This document shows positions 1-10,542 of a stretch of 40,924 bases of DNA, in pieces (positions within the stretch are counted from its first letter, which is position 1; the number at the start of each line of letters is the position of its first letter). A model generated the notes under the pieces. The model saw only the letters and a program-made list of their open reading frames with translations, did no database searches and was not told where the DNA came from. A program made the position numbers and the translations under genes. The DNA lies in contig CAJXLI010000005.1 of the NCBI GenBank assembly GCA_913055575.1, positions 1 through 40,924 on the forward strand, in the 5' to 3' direction. The DNA is from an uncultured Ectothiorhodospiraceae bacterium. GTDB taxonomy: Bacteria > Pseudomonadota > Gammaproteobacteria > Nitrococcales > Halorhodospiraceae.

Positions 1-1121
1 ACGATGTGCATGACCTGGGAGTAGCGCTCCACCGCCATGCGCTCGGTCAGGCGCACCGTGCCGGTCTCGGCGACCCGGCCGACGTCGTTGCGGCCCAGGT
101 CGATGAGCATGACGTGCTCGGCGATCTCCTTGGGATCGGCGACCAGCTCCGCCTCCAGCTCCCGGTCGCGGGCCTCCGTGGCGCCGCGCTTGCGGGTGCC
201 GGCGATCGGGCGCACGGTCACCTCCCCCTCCTCGAGGCGCACCAGGATCTCCGGCGAGGAGCCCACCACCTGGCAGGCGCCGAGATCGAGGAAATACATG
301 TAGGGCGAGGGATTGGTGCAGCGCAACGCCCGGTACAGGTCCAGCGGCTCGGCGCTGAACGGCATGCTCATGCGCTGCGAGGGGACCACCTGCATCACGT
401 CGCCGGCGGCGATGTACTCGCGGATGCGCTCCACCGCCGTCTCGTAGCCGGCCTGGGTGAAGTTGTAGCGCGGCTCGCCGGCGGTGCCATGGCCGGAACG
501 GCGCTGGCTGCGCGCCAGCGGCTCCGCCAGCCGCTCCGCCAGCTCGTCCAGGCGGGCCAGGCCGTGCTCGTAGGCGCCCGCCTCGCGGGGGTCGCAGTGG
601 ACCACGAGGTAGAGGCGCCCGGCCAGGTTGTCGAAGACGACCACCTCCTCGGCCTCAACCAGGCAGATATCGGGCAGGCCGAGGGCGTCCGCCGGGGCGT
701 TGCCCGCCAGCCGCGGCTCGACGTAGCGCACCGTATCGTAGCCGAAGTAGCCCACCAGGCCGCCGAGGAACCGGGGCATCTGCGGGAACCCCGAGGGCGG
801 GGCCGCCCGGTGGCGGTGCTGGTAGGCCTCGATCCAGGCGAGCGGGTCAACGACCTCCTCCTCGTCGACCTGCACACCGTCGCGGTGCACCTCGATGCGG
901 TGGCCGTAGACCGCGATCTCCGTCCGGGCGGGCAGGCCGATAATGGAGTAGCGCCCCCACTTCTCGCCCCCCTCGACGGACTCGAAGAGGAACGAGCGGG
1001 GCCCGCGGGCGAGCTTGAGGTAGGTGGACAGCGGGGTGTCGAGGTCGGCGAGCACCTCCCGGATGAGCGGGATGCGGGTGTAGCCGGCGTCTGCGAGGCT
1101 GTGGAACTCGTGCTCCTTCAT
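1..1121 (-). CDS. trpE: Anthranilate synthase component I, 3' end cut by window edge
   Basis: Own minus-strand translation from the ATG at 1121: [37 protein letters not shown]...; continues with [50 protein letters not shown] (chorismate-binding family motifs). Missing from the ORF track because it runs off the window. Confidence 0.95.
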   Translation of the reverse strand, partial: MKEHEFHSLADAGYTRIPLIREVLADLDTPLSTYLKLARGPRSFLFESVEGGEKWGRYSIIGLPARTEIAVYGHRIEVHRDGVQVDEEEVVDPLAWIEAYQHRHRAAPPSGFPQMPRFLGGLVGYFGYDTVRYVEPRLAGNAPADALGLPDICLVEAEEVVVFDNLAGRLYLVVHCDPREAGAYEHGLARLDELAERLAEPLARSQRRSGHGTAGEPRYNFTQAGYETAVERIREYIAAGDVMQVVPSQRMSMPFSAEPLDLYRALRCTNPSPYMYFLDLGACQVVGSSPEILVRLEEGEVTVRPIAGTRKRGATEARDRELEAELVADPKEIAEHVMLIDLGRNDVGRVAETGTVRLTERMAVERYSQVMHI

Positions 1122-1126
1122 GGCCC

Positions 1127-1807
1127 TCAGGCGGCTCCGCGCAGCAGGGGCGGCAGCTCGGTGATCGCCTCGATGACGCCGTCGGCGCCCAGCGCCTCGA
1201 CGGCGACCCCCCGGCGGTAGCCGTAGGGGACGCAGGCCACCGAGATCCCGGCGTTGCGGGCGGCCTCCACGTCGGTGGCCGAGTCGCCGACCATGAGCGT
1301 GGTGATCGACGCGGCGCCGAGGCGCTCCATCGCGAAGCGCAGGGGCTCGGGGTCCGGCTTGCGGGCGTCGGTACTGTCGCCGCCGACCACGGCGTCGATG
1401 TGGCTGGCGATCCCCATATGCGCCAGGATGGCGTCGGCGAGATGGCGGGGCTTGTTGGTCACCACCGCCAGCCGCATCCCGGAGCGGGCGAGCTCCGCAA
1501 CCCCCTGGACGGCGCCGGCGTACGGCCGGGAGTCGACGTAGACCGCCTCGCCGTAGCACTCGAGGAAGCGCTCCAGGGCAGCATCCAGCGTCTCCGCGGC
1601 CGGCTCGCCGTCGCGGCTGCCCGTCAGGGCGCGGGCTACCAGGCGCCGTGTCCCGTCGCCGGTCCAGTCGCGCACCTGCGCCTCGGAGACCGGCTCCTGC
1701 CCCCGCTCGGCCAGGACCCGATTGATGGCGGCGGCCAGATCCGGGGCGCTGTCCACCAGCGTCCCGTCGAGATCGAACAGGATGGCGCGGGTCTTGATAA
1801 GGTCCAT
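1127..1807 (-). CDS. gph: Phosphoglycolate phosphatase (HAD superfamily)
   Basis: [27 protein letters not shown] motifs [23 protein letters not shown]; adjacent to trpE. Confidence 0.9.
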   Translation of the reverse strand: MDLIKTRAILFDLDGTLVDSAPDLAAAINRVLAERGQEPVSEAQVRDWTGDGTRRLVARALTGSRDGEPAAETLDAALERFLECYGEAVYVDSRPYAGAVQGVAELARSGMRLAVVTNKPRHLADAILAHMGIASHIDAVVGGDSTDARKPDPEPLRFAMERLGAASITTLMVGDSATDVEAARNAGISVACVPYGYRRGVAVEALGADGVIEAITELPPLLRGAA

Positions 1808-1900
1808 GGGCCAGCTTCTAGGAGGAAATCTTTAGCCTACCCGCTGGCGCCATCCGGCCGCAAGCGTACCCGGCGCAGGCCGTCGCTTCCGAGGGCCACG

Positions 1901-1916
1901 GCATCCGCCCGGATGC
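1901..1916. terminator. Short perfect hairpin just downstream of lpxC (no U-tract)
   Basis: GCATCCGCCCGGATGC: perfect inverted repeat starting 5 nt after the lpxC stop; no T-run, so it may be a 3'-end stabiliser or attenuator rather than a terminator. Confidence 0.35.
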
Positions 1917-1921
1917 GGGTA

Positions 1922-2827
1922 TCAGGCGACGACGGGCTGGTCGTAGGCGATAGGCAAGTCCTCGATCTCGTCGAAGGTCACCTCTTCCCAGGCGTGCTCC
2001 TGCTCCAGGAGCTTGCACAGCAGCTGGTTGTTCAGGGCGTGGCCCGACTTGTGCCCGTGGTAGGAGCCGATCAGGCTGCTGCCGAGCAGATAGAGGTCGC
2101 CGATGGCATCGAGGATCTTGTGCTTGACGAACTCATCCCGGTACCGGAGGCCGTCCTCGTTGAGCACGCGGTAGTCGTCGACCACGATGGCATTGTCGAG
2201 ACTCCCGCCGAGCGCCAGCTGCGACGCCCGCAGCGCCTCGAACTCCTTCATGAAGCCGAAGGTCCGCGCGCGGCTGACCTCCTTGACGAAGGAGGTGGAG
2301 GAGAAGTCGATCTGCGCACTGGCGTGCTTTTCCCGGAAGACCGGGTGGTCGAAGTCGATGGTGAAGCTGACCTTGAAGCCCTCGAACGGCTCGAAGGCCA
2401 CCCACTTGTCGCCGTCGACGACCTGGACCGGCTCGAGGATGCGCACGAAACGCTTGGGGGCCTCCTGCTCCTTGATGCCCGCTGAGCGTATCAAGAATAC
2501 GAACGGCGCAGCGCTGCCGTCCATGATAGGCACCTCGGCGGCGGAGAGGTCGACGTAGCAGTTGTCGATCCCCAGCCCGGCCAGCGCCGATAGCAGGTGC
2601 TCTACGGTGGCGACGCGGGCGCCGGTGTCATCGATCAGGGCAGTGGACAGGCGGGTGTCCCCCACGGCCGCAGCCGTCGCCTTGATTTCCCGGTCGAGAT
2701 CCGTACGCCGAAAGACGATCCCGGCATTGGCCGGCGCCGGTCGCAGGGTCAGGTAGACCTTCTCCCCGGTGTGCAGGCCGACGCCGGTCGCGCGGATATT
2801 GTTCTTCAAGGTGCGTTGACGGATCAT
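1922..2827 (-). CDS. lpxC: UDP-3-O-acyl-N-acetylglucosamine deacetylase
   Basis: [58 protein letters not shown]; follows ftsZ. Start at 2827 preferred over the track start at 2845. Confidence 0.96.
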   Translation of the reverse strand: MIRQRTLKNNIRATGVGLHTGEKVYLTLRPAPANAGIVFRRTDLDREIKATAAAVGDTRLSTALIDDTGARVATVEHLLSALAGLGIDNCYVDLSAAEVPIMDGSAAPFVFLIRSAGIKEQEAPKRFVRILEPVQVVDGDKWVAFEPFEGFKVSFTIDFDHPVFREKHASAQIDFSSTSFVKEVSRARTFGFMKEFEALRASQLALGGSLDNAIVVDDYRVLNEDGLRYRDEFVKHKILDAIGDLYLLGSSLIGSYHGHKSGHALNNQLLCKLLEQEHAWEEVTFDEIEDLPIAYDQPVVA

Positions 2828-2931
2828 GTCTCGACTCGGCTCCACTACTCATCTGCCCAGGTCCATTCAGGCACGCCCTGCGCGGACGCGCTGTCTACGC
2901 CACCCTCGCCGGAGCGACAAGATGTCACCCC

Positions 2932-2961
2932 ATTGTAGTACGATGGCCCCGCCAAGGGTAA
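2932..2961 (-). promoter_or_regulatory. Candidate sigma70-type promoter for lpxC
   Basis: Minus strand TTACCC-N18-TACAAT in the ftsZ-lpxC intergenic region; good -10, weak -35. Confidence 0.35.
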
Positions 2962-2982
2962 TGCGCTGCAACATAGGACTGC

Positions 2983-4140
2983 TCAATCGGCCTGCCGCCG
3001 CAGGAACGCCGGGATATCCAGGTACGCCATATCCCCCTCGGTATCGCTCTCCTGGCGCTCCTCGCTGGCGGCGCTGCTCTGGCGGAGCACCGTCGGCCGA
3101 TCCAGCTGCGAGTAGTCCACCTCCCCCGTCTGCTTGCGGGCGACCTGCTCCGCCGCCTTCGCCGGAGCGCCCGTCGCCTGCGGCGCGGAGCCGAGGCCGG
3201 TCGCGACCACGGTCACGCGCAGCTCCTCCTCCAGCTCCGGATCGATGACCGCGCCGACGACCACCGTGGCCTCGTCGGAGGCGTACTCGCGCACCGCGTT
3301 GCCGACCTCGTCGAACTCGCCGATGGACAGGTTGTTGCCGCCGGTCACGTTGACGAGGACGCCGTTGGCGCCGGAGAGGTTGAAGTCCTCCAGCAGCGGG
3401 CAGGCGATGGCCCGGTCGGCGGCCTCGCGGGCCCGCCCCTCGCCGGAGGCGACGCCATTGCCCATCACGGCCATGCCCATCTCGGACATCACCGTGCGCA
3501 CGTCGGCGAAGTCGACGTTGATCAGCCCCGGCCGGGTGATCAGCTCGGCGATCCCGCGCACGGCCCCGTGGAGGACGTCGTTGGCCGACTTGAAGGCGTC
3601 GAGCAGGGTCAGGTTCTTGCCGAGGACCGGCAGCAGCCGCTCGTTGGGGATGGTAATCAGGGAGTCGACGCTCTCCTCGAGCTCCTTGATCCCCTGCTCG
3701 GCCACCCCCATGCGCTTGTTGCCCTCGAAGGGGAACGGCTTCGTCACCACGGCCACGGCGAGGATGCCCATCTCGCGGGCCACCTCGGCGACCACGGGGG
3801 CGCCGCCGGTCCCCGTGCCGCCGCCCATCCCGGCGGTGATGAAGACCATATCCGCCCCGTCGAGGACCTCCTGCAGGCGGTCCCGGGACTCCTCGGCAGC
3901 CTCCCGGCCCGTGATCGGGTCCGCCCCGGCGCCTAGCCCCTTCGTGACGCCGGAGCCGAGCTGCACCGTCACGCCGGCCCGGGTCGTCGCCAACGCCTGG
4001 GCGTCCGTATTGGCGTAGATGAACTCCGCGCCCTCGATATCGCTGTCGACCATGTGCTGGACAGCGTTACCGCCGCCGCCGCCGACACCGATGACCTTGA
4101 TAACCGCGTTCTGGTTGGCGGTATCCATGAGCTCAAACAT
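2983..4140 (-). CDS. ftsZ: Cell division protein FtsZ
   Basis: MFELMDTANQNAVIKVIGVGGGGGNAVQHM; GGGTGTGGAPV tubulin signature; C-terminal peptide LDIPAFLRRQAD; AAGGAGG RBS before the ATG at 4140. Confidence 0.98.
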   Translation of the reverse strand: MFELMDTANQNAVIKVIGVGGGGGNAVQHMVDSDIEGAEFIYANTDAQALATTRAGVTVQLGSGVTKGLGAGADPITGREAAEESRDRLQEVLDGADMVFITAGMGGGTGTGGAPVVAEVAREMGILAVAVVTKPFPFEGNKRMGVAEQGIKELEESVDSLITIPNERLLPVLGKNLTLLDAFKSANDVLHGAVRGIAELITRPGLINVDFADVRTVMSEMGMAVMGNGVASGEGRAREAADRAIACPLLEDFNLSGANGVLVNVTGGNNLSIGEFDEVGNAVREYASDEATVVVGAVIDPELEEELRVTVVATGLGSAPQATGAPAKAAEQVARKQTGEVDYSQLDRPTVLRQSSAASEERQESDTEGDMAYLDIPAFLRRQAD

Positions 4141-4188
4141 AGCGCTACCCTCCTTACGATCTCTGGCGCTTTTCCGCACCGGCGTCTA

Positions 4189-5427
4189 TCAAAAGTATCC
4201 CTTGAACCAGCTCTTCATCCGTCCCCACAGGGCGTTCATGCCGGCGTCCCGGCCCAGCGCCGGGGACAGGCCGCTGTCCCGGTTGTGCGCGCCAAAGGCG
4301 AGCAACCCCACGCCTGTGGAGTACATGGGGTTGCAGACCACATCCGACAGGCCGGTGATGAACTTCGGGACCCCGATGCGCACCGGCAGATGGAAGAGCT
4401 CCTCGGCGAGCTCCGTGACCCCCTCCATCTTCGAGCTGCCGCCAGTGAGCACGATGCCGGCCGGGATCAGGTCCTCGAAGCCGCTCTTGCGCAGCTCCGT
4501 CTGCACCAGCGCCAGCAGCTCCTCGTAGCGCGGCTCCACCACCGAGGCCAGCGACTGCCGGGACAGCCGCCGCGGCGGCCGGTCGCCCACCGACGGCACC
4601 TCGATGCTCTCCTCGGGGCTCGCCCGCTGCGACAGCGCGCAGGCGTAGCGGACCTTGATATCCTCGGCGTGGTGCGTCGGCGTGCGCAGGGCCACCGCGA
4701 TGTCGTTCGTCACCTGGTAGCCGGCGATGGGGATCACCGCCGTATGCCGAATGGCGCCGCCGGTAAAGACGGCGATATCCGTGGTACCGCCGCCGATATC
4801 CACCAGGCAGACGCCGAGCTCCTTCTCGTCGTCGCTGAGCACGGCGTAGCTGGCGGCCAGCTGCTGCAGGACGATATCGTCCACCTCCAGCTGGCAGCGG
4901 CGGACGCACTTGGTGATATTGTCCGCTGCCGAGACGGCCCCGGTCACCATGTGGACCCGGGCCTCGAGCCGGACGCCGGCCATGCCCAGCGGATCCTTGA
5001 TCCCCTCCTGGCTATCGATCACGAACTCCTGCGGGATGACGTGCAGGACCTGCTGATCCGCCGGGATCGCCACCGCCTTGGCCCCGTCGAGGACCCGCTC
5101 CAAGTCCGCGCGCATCACCTCCTTGTCACGGATGGCTACCATGCCGTGGGAGTTGAGGCTGCGGATGTGGCTGCCGGAGATCCCCACGTAGCCGGAGTGG
5201 ATCTCGCAGCCGGCCATCAGCTCAGCCTCCTCGATGGCGCGCTGGATCGACTGCACCGTCGAGTCGATGTTGACCACCACCCCCTTCTTGAGCCCGTGGG
5301 AGGGGTGGCTACCGACCCCGATCACCTCCAGCTCGCCGTCTTCCTTGGTCTCACCGACGATGGCAACCACCTTGGAGGTGCCGATGTCGAGACCCACGAT
5401 CAAGCTGTCTTCCGTCTTTCGAACCAT
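4189..5427 (-). CDS. ftsA: Cell division protein FtsA
   Basis: MVRKTEDSLIVGLDIGTSKVVAIVGE; VDIGGGTTDIAVF; VLTGGSSKMEGV; C-terminal GRMKSWFKGYF amphipathic helix. Confidence 0.97.
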   Translation of the reverse strand: MVRKTEDSLIVGLDIGTSKVVAIVGETKEDGELEVIGVGSHPSHGLKKGVVVNIDSTVQSIQRAIEEAELMAGCEIHSGYVGISGSHIRSLNSHGMVAIRDKEVMRADLERVLDGAKAVAIPADQQVLHVIPQEFVIDSQEGIKDPLGMAGVRLEARVHMVTGAVSAADNITKCVRRCQLEVDDIVLQQLAASYAVLSDDEKELGVCLVDIGGGTTDIAVFTGGAIRHTAVIPIAGYQVTNDIAVALRTPTHHAEDIKVRYACALSQRASPEESIEVPSVGDRPPRRLSRQSLASVVEPRYEELLALVQTELRKSGFEDLIPAGIVLTGGSSKMEGVTELAEELFHLPVRIGVPKFITGLSDVVCNPMYSTGVGLLAFGAHNRDSGLSPALGRDAGMNALWGRMKSWFKGYF

Positions 5428-5441
5428 GGTCTGCTCCGCGT

Positions 5442-6218
5442 TCAGTCCGCTTCCTCCGCCGCTCCCCAAGCCACCGCGAACCCGTTGGGGTAGCGCAGAT
5501 CGACCCGCTCCAGCGGAGCCTGTTTTGCTTGCCGCAACGTCGGCAGTACAGCCGCGAACCGGGCCGCACGCTCACGAGGCTGCTGGCGCCCGAGGGCCAC
5601 CTCCACCCCACCGGCGAGCTCGGCACGCCAGGAGGCCCGCGGCGACAGGCGTAACGCCGCCACCTCAACCCCCTGCTCCGCGAGCCGCTGCCGCAGATCC
5701 TTGAACAGCTCGGCCACCTCGCGCTCGCTACCCGCAGGCCCGGCCAGCCGCGCCAGGCCCTCGGGGACCGTACCCGCTGGCGGCTCGAAACGCTGGCCGT
5801 CCGTATCCAGGAGGCCACCGCCCGCCCAGCGCGCCAGGGGCTGGCGCTCGACCAGGGCGACCTCCAGGGCGCCCGGCCACGCCCGGCGCACCTCGGCGCT
5901 GGCCACCCAGGGCAGGGCCTCCAGCGCCTGCCGGGCGCCACGCATATCCACGGCCAGCAGGCTGCGGTGCAGGTGGGGCGCCAGCGCCTCGCGGATCCGC
6001 TCATCGCTGATCCGCTCCGGCAGCTCGGTCACCGCCACCCGCTCCAGGGGCAGGATGCGCCCCTGCTGCACCGCCTTGGCACCGGCGCCGGCCGCGGCCA
6101 CCGCTACCAAGGCCACCGCAGCCCCCCAGAGCCAGGCCCGCAGGCCGGGCAGCGCCGGGAGCCGGGGCCCACGGCGCCAGCGGGCGCCGGGTCGATCGCG
6201 CCGCTCCGCCGGCGTCAC
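5442..6218 (-). CDS. ftsQ: Cell division protein FtsQ
   Basis: N-terminal TM segment, POTRA-like region (LPWVASAEVRRAWPGALEVALVERQPLARW), between ddl and ftsA. Confidence 0.92.
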   Translation of the reverse strand: MTPAERRDRPGARWRRGPRLPALPGLRAWLWGAAVALVAVAAAGAGAKAVQQGRILPLERVAVTELPERISDERIREALAPHLHRSLLAVDMRGARQALEALPWVASAEVRRAWPGALEVALVERQPLARWAGGGLLDTDGQRFEPPAGTVPEGLARLAGPAGSEREVAELFKDLRQRLAEQGVEVAALRLSPRASWRAELAGGVEVALGRQQPRERAARFAAVLPTLRQAKQAPLERVDLRYPNGFAVAWGAAEEAD

Positions 6219-7129
6219 GGCAGCGCCTCCCCGAGGATGCGGGCCACAAGCTCATCGAAGCCGATCCCGGCCTGGGCCGCCGCGATGGGCACCAGGGAAT
6301 GGCCGGTCAGGCCTGGGACGGTGTTCACCTCCAGGAGCCACCAGGCGCCCTCGGCGTCGCGCATCACGTCCACCCGGCCCCAGCCGTAACCACCGACAGC
6401 CCGGAAGGCCTCCCGGCACAGGGCGTCGAGCTCGGCCTCCTCCGCCGCCTCGAGCCCGCTCGGGCAGTGGTGGCCGGTGTCGTGGGCCTGATACTTGGCC
6501 GCATAGTCGAAGAACGCGTGGGAGGTCTCCAGCCGGATCGAGGGCAAGGCGCGATCCCCGAGTAGCGCCACCGTGTACTCCACGCCCTCGACCCACTGCT
6601 CGGCAAGGACCTCGGTGTCGTAGACGGCCGCGGCGCGATAGGCGGCCGCCAGCTGGTCCGGGCCGGCTACCCGGGTCATGCCGAGGCTCGAGCCTTCCCG
6701 GAGCGGCTTGACGATGAGCGGCCAGCCCAACGCCTCCCCGGGCTCCGCATCCCCGGGCGCCAGCAGGCTGCCGGCCGGGGTGGGCAATCCGCTGCCCTGC
6801 CAGAGGCGCTTGCAGCGCCACTTGTCCATGCCCAGCGCCGAGCCGAGCACGCCGCTGCCGGTGTACGGCACGCCGAGCAGGTCGAGTACGCCCTGCACGG
6901 TCCCGTCCTCGCCGCCGCGGCCGTGCAGGGCGATAAAGACCCCATCGTAGCCGCGCAGCGCCTCCAGGGCGCGATCCCGCGGGTCGAAGGCCTCGGCGTC
7001 GTAGCCGCCGCGCTGCAGGGCAGCGAGCACGGCCCCGCCGCTGCGCAGCGAGATGTCGCGCTCGGCGGAGTCCCCGCCCATGAGCACGGCGATCCGCCCG
7101 GCGTCTTGGCGCGCAGGGATCCCCCTCAA
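6215..7129 (-). CDS. ddl: D-alanine--D-alanine ligase
   Basis: RIAVLMGGDSAERDISLRSGGAVLAAL; GRGGEDGTVQGVLDLLGVPYTGSGVLGSALGMDK; EVNTVPGLTGHS. Start inferred as the TTG at 7129 in a TTGA overlap with the murB stop; the track start at 7555 is an overextension. Confidence 0.95.
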   Translation of the reverse strand: MRGIPARQDAGRIAVLMGGDSAERDISLRSGGAVLAALQRGGYDAEAFDPRDRALEALRGYDGVFIALHGRGGEDGTVQGVLDLLGVPYTGSGVLGSALGMDKWRCKRLWQGSGLPTPAGSLLAPGDAEPGEALGWPLIVKPLREGSSLGMTRVAGPDQLAAAYRAAAVYDTEVLAEQWVEGVEYTVALLGDRALPSIRLETSHAFFDYAAKYQAHDTGHHCPSGLEAAEEAELDALCREAFRAVGGYGWGRVDVMRDAEGAWWLLEVNTVPGLTGHSLVPIAAAQAGIGFDELVARILGEALP

Positions 7130-8025
7130 GGCGCTGCCTCCCCCACGATATGGACCTCCGGCTCCAGGTGGACCCCGTGCACCGCTGCCACCCGGTGCTG
7201 GACGTGCTGCATCAGGGCCTCGATATCCGCGGCGCTGCCTCCCTCGTTGAGGATGAAATTGGCGTGGCGGGTGGATACGCGCGCGCCGCCCCGGCGCGCG
7301 CCCTTCAGGCCGGCGCTGTCGATGAGCCGTCCGGCCGCATCCCCCGGTGGATTCCGGAAGACCGAGCCGCAGGTCGCCTGGCCCACAGGCTGCGTGGCGT
7401 TGCGCTGGCGCAGCAGCGCGCGCACGGCCTCGCGCAGCCCTGCCACCGACCCCGGCTCCAGCGCCCAGGTAGCGGCGAGGAAGGACTCGCCCGCCGGGCC
7501 GCGGACACTGCGGTAGCCCACCTCGAAGTCGGCCGGCGCGCGGTGCCGGACGCATCCGGAGCGATCCACCGTCTCCACGGCGACGACGCGCTCCCAGGTG
7601 GTGCCGCCCCAGGCACCGGCGTTCAGCGCCAGTGCCCCGCCGGCGGTGCCGGGGATCCCGGCCAGGAACGCCAGCCCGCCCAGGCCCGCGCGCACCGCCT
7701 CGCGGGCCAGGCGCCCGCAGGCGACCCCGGCCTCGGCCCGGATCCGGTCGCCGGTAATAGCCAGGCCGTCGAGCCCGCCCTGGGTGAGTAGCACCGTGCC
7801 GGGCAGGCCGCCGTCACGGACCAGCAGGTTGCTCCCCAGGCCGCACCAGAGCAAGGGCTCCTGCGCCGGCAGGTCGGCCAGGAAGGCAACCAGGTCGGCG
7901 GCATCCGCCGGGCGGTAGACCCGCCGTCCCGGGCCGCCCACCCGCCATGTGGTATAGCCGGCCATGGGCTCGCGCTCGCGGAGCTCGCCCGGCTGCACCC
8001 GCCGGCGCCTCGGTACCGCCGTCAT
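7126..8025 (-). CDS. murB: UDP-N-acetylenolpyruvoylglucosamine reductase
   Basis: [65 protein letters not shown]; type I-like MurB. Confidence 0.95.
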   Translation of the reverse strand: MTAVPRRRRVQPGELREREPMAGYTTWRVGGPGRRVYRPADAADLVAFLADLPAQEPLLWCGLGSNLLVRDGGLPGTVLLTQGGLDGLAITGDRIRAEAGVACGRLAREAVRAGLGGLAFLAGIPGTAGGALALNAGAWGGTTWERVVAVETVDRSGCVRHRAPADFEVGYRSVRGPAGESFLAATWALEPGSVAGLREAVRALLRQRNATQPVGQATCGSVFRNPPGDAAGRLIDSAGLKGARRGGARVSTRHANFILNEGGSAADIEALMQHVQHRVAAVHGVHLEPEVHIVGEAAP

Positions 8026-9476
8026 GGGCCACCTCCCGGGGCTATCGCCTCGCCCAGACGGGCCGGCAGGCTACCGATACTGCCTGCCCCCAGGGTCAGG
8101 ACCACGTCCTGGGGCCGTAGCAGCCCAGCCAGCAGGCCGGGGATCTCCGGCAGCGCTTCGGCAAAGATCGGCTGCACGCCGCCCTGCTCGCGCACCGCCG
8201 CCGCCAGGGCCCGCCCGTCGAAACCGGGCAGGGGGGCCTCACCGGCGCCGTAGACCTCGGTGAGCACCAGCGCATCGGCACCGCTGAGCACCCGGGCGAA
8301 GTCGTGGAAGAGCTCCCGGGTACGGGAGTAGCGGTGCGGCTGGAAGACGACCACCAGGCGCCGCCCCGGCCAGGCCTCCCGGGCCGCCTGGAGCGTGGCC
8401 GCCAGCTCCCGCGGGTGGTGGGCGTAGTCGTCCACCAGCGTAGCGGTGCCCCCACCCGCCAGGGGGATATCCGGATAGACCTGGAAGCGCCGGCCGATGC
8501 CCTGGAAGTCGGCGAGTGCGCGCTGGATGGCCGGCACCGCCACGCCTAGCTCCCGCGCCAGGGCGATGGCGGCGGTGGCATTGAGCACGTTGTGCCGCCC
8601 CGGGAGGCTGACCTCGACCCGGAAGGATCCCCCGTCGCCCTCGTGGACGCGGAACCGGGTCCGGTGGCCGTCGGGCTCCAGGGCCTCGGCGCGGATATCG
8701 GCGTCCGCGGCGAAGCCGTAGGTCAGCACCGGCCGGCCGAGCTCGTCGCGCAGCCGGCGCACTTCCGGGTCGTCGAGGCACAGCACCGCCAGGCCGTAGA
8801 ACGGCAGGTGGTGCAGGAAGTCGATGAAAGTCCGGCGCAGCGTCTCGAAGTCGCCGCCATAGGTACCCAGGTGGTCGGCATCGATGTTGGTTACCGCCGC
8901 CATCACCGGCTTGAGGTGGAGGAAGGAGGCGTCGCTCTCGTCGGCCTCGGCCAACAGGTACGGGCCCGTACCGAGGCGCGCGTGGGCGCCGGCGCTGATC
9001 AGCCGGCCACCGATGACGAAGGTAGGGTCCAGGCCGCCCTCGGCGAGGCAGCTGGCGAGCAGCGACGTGGTCGTCGTCTTGCCGTGGGTGCCAGCTACCG
9101 CGACACCCTGGCGGAAGCGCATGAGCTCGGCCAGCATCTCCGCCCGCGGTACCACCGGCAGGCGCGCCCGGCGCGCCGCCTGGACCTCGACGTTGTCCTC
9201 GGTGACGGCGGTGGAGACGACCACGGCATCCGTGCCCTCGATATGCGCCGGATCGTGGCCGATGCGCACCGCCACCCCGAGCCCGATCAGGCGCTCCACC
9301 ACCGCGCCCGAGCGCACGTCGGAGCCGGTCACGGTAAAGCCGAGGTTGTGCAGGACCTCGGCGATCCCGCCCATACCGGCCCCGCCGATGCCCACGAAGT
9401 GGATCCGGTGCACCCGGCCGAAGGCGCCGCGGCCGGCGAGGCGCGGCTCGCGGGCGGGGGCGGCTGCATCAGCCAT
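8022..9476 (-). CDS. murC: UDP-N-acetylmuramate--L-alanine ligase
   Basis: [54 protein letters not shown]; start at ATG 9476 ([11 protein letters not shown]). Confidence 0.97.
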   Translation of the reverse strand: MADAAAPAREPRLAGRGAFGRVHRIHFVGIGGAGMGGIAEVLHNLGFTVTGSDVRSGAVVERLIGLGVAVRIGHDPAHIEGTDAVVVSTAVTEDNVEVQAARRARLPVVPRAEMLAELMRFRQGVAVAGTHGKTTTTSLLASCLAEGGLDPTFVIGGRLISAGAHARLGTGPYLLAEADESDASFLHLKPVMAAVTNIDADHLGTYGGDFETLRRTFIDFLHHLPFYGLAVLCLDDPEVRRLRDELGRPVLTYGFAADADIRAEALEPDGHRTRFRVHEGDGGSFRVEVSLPGRHNVLNATAAIALARELGVAVPAIQRALADFQGIGRRFQVYPDIPLAGGGTATLVDDYAHHPRELAATLQAAREAWPGRRLVVVFQPHRYSRTRELFHDFARVLSGADALVLTEVYGAGEAPLPGFDGRALAAAVREQGGVQPIFAEALPEIPGLLAGLLRPQDVVLTLGAGSIGSLPARLGEAIAPGGGP

Positions 9477-10542
9477 AGACCACCTCCTCGCAGACCGTCG
9501 CGATCCGCTCGGCGGCATCCGGACGCGCGACGCTGCGCGCCATGCCGGCCATCCCCGCGAGCCGCTCGCGGTCGGCGAGCAGCCCCGGCAGGAGCTGCGC
9601 CAGGACGCCTGCCTCGACGTCGGCCTGGGGGACCACCCGGGCAGCGCCGACCTCGCGCAGCTGCGCAGCATTGGCGGTCTGGTGGTCATCCACCGCCCAG
9701 GGCAGCGGTACCAGTACCGCCGGCACTCCGGCGGCGGCCAGCTCGGCCACGGTGAGCGCGCCGGCGCGGGCCACGACCAGGTCCGCCCAGCCGTAGGCGC
9801 CAGCCATGTCGTCGATGAAGGGGACGATCTCGGCGCTCACCCCCGCCTCGCGATACCCCGTACGCGCCTCCTCCAGGGTGGCCTCGCCGGCCTGGTGGCA
9901 GATCAGCGGCGCCTCGCCGGCCTCGGCCAGCGCCTGCGGCACCCATCGGTTGAGGGCGCGGGAGCCCTGGCTGCCGCCGAGGACCAGCAGGCGCGGCGGC
10001 CCGGCACGGCCGGCGAAGCGCTGCTGCGGCGCCGCCAAGGCGTGGATCGCCGCACGGGCGGGATTGCCCGTCCACTCGCCGCGCCGCTCCCCCAGAGCCC
10101 CAGGGAAGCCGGTGAGCACCCGCTGGCTGAGCCGCGCCAGGGTGCGGTTGGTCAGGCCGGCACGGGCATTCTGCTCGTGGATCACCAGCGGCCGCCGGGC
10201 CAAGCGCGCGGCCAGCCCCACCGGGCCGGCCACGTAGCCGCCCATGCCCAGGACAACGTCCGGTTGCCAGCGCCGCAGGGCCCGGCCGGCGACCGCCACG
10301 GCCCGGCCCAGGCGGGCGGGCAGGGCCGCCAGGGCACGCGGCCCCTTACCCCGCACCCCGCCGATCTCCAGCCACTCCGAGGCCAGGCCGGCGGCAGGCA
10401 CCGCATGCCCCTCGAGACCCTGGCGGGTACCCAGCCAGACCACCCGGTGACCGCGGCGCTGCAGCACCTCGGCCACCGCCAGGCCGGGGTAGACATGGCC
10501 GCCAGTTCCGCCGGCGGCGATAGCGACGGTCAAGGCGCTCAT
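9469..10542 (-). CDS. murG: UDP-N-acetylglucosamine--(pyrophosphoryl)-undecaprenol MurNAc-pentapeptide transferase
   Basis: [51 protein letters not shown]; start at ATG 10542. Confidence 0.97.
   Translation of the reverse strand: MSALTVAIAAGGTGGHVYPGLAVAEVLQRRGHRVVWLGTRQGLEGHAVPAAGLASEWLEIGGVRGKGPRALAALPARLGRAVAVAGRALRRWQPDVVLGMGGYVAGPVGLAARLARRPLVIHEQNARAGLTNRTLARLSQRVLTGFPGALGERRGEWTGNPARAAIHALAAPQQRFAGRAGPPRLLVLGGSQGSRALNRWVPQALAEAGEAPLICHQAGEATLEEARTGYREAGVSAEIVPFIDDMAGAYGWADLVVARAGALTVAELAAAGVPAVLVPLPWAVDDHQTANAAQLREVGAARVVPQADVEAGVLAQLLPGLLADRERLAGMAGMARSVARPDAAERIATVCEEVVYG

Noticed and set aside
6-1220. Plus-strand 404-aa ORF at window start
   Set aside because: Antisense to trpE, which reads cleanly on the minus strand but is absent from the track because it is open at the edge.
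4054-5493. Long plus-strand ORF (479 aa) opposite ftsA
   Set aside because: Antisense artefact of high GC; His/Arg/Gly/Asp-rich with no recognisable domains, while the minus strand encodes clear FtsA.
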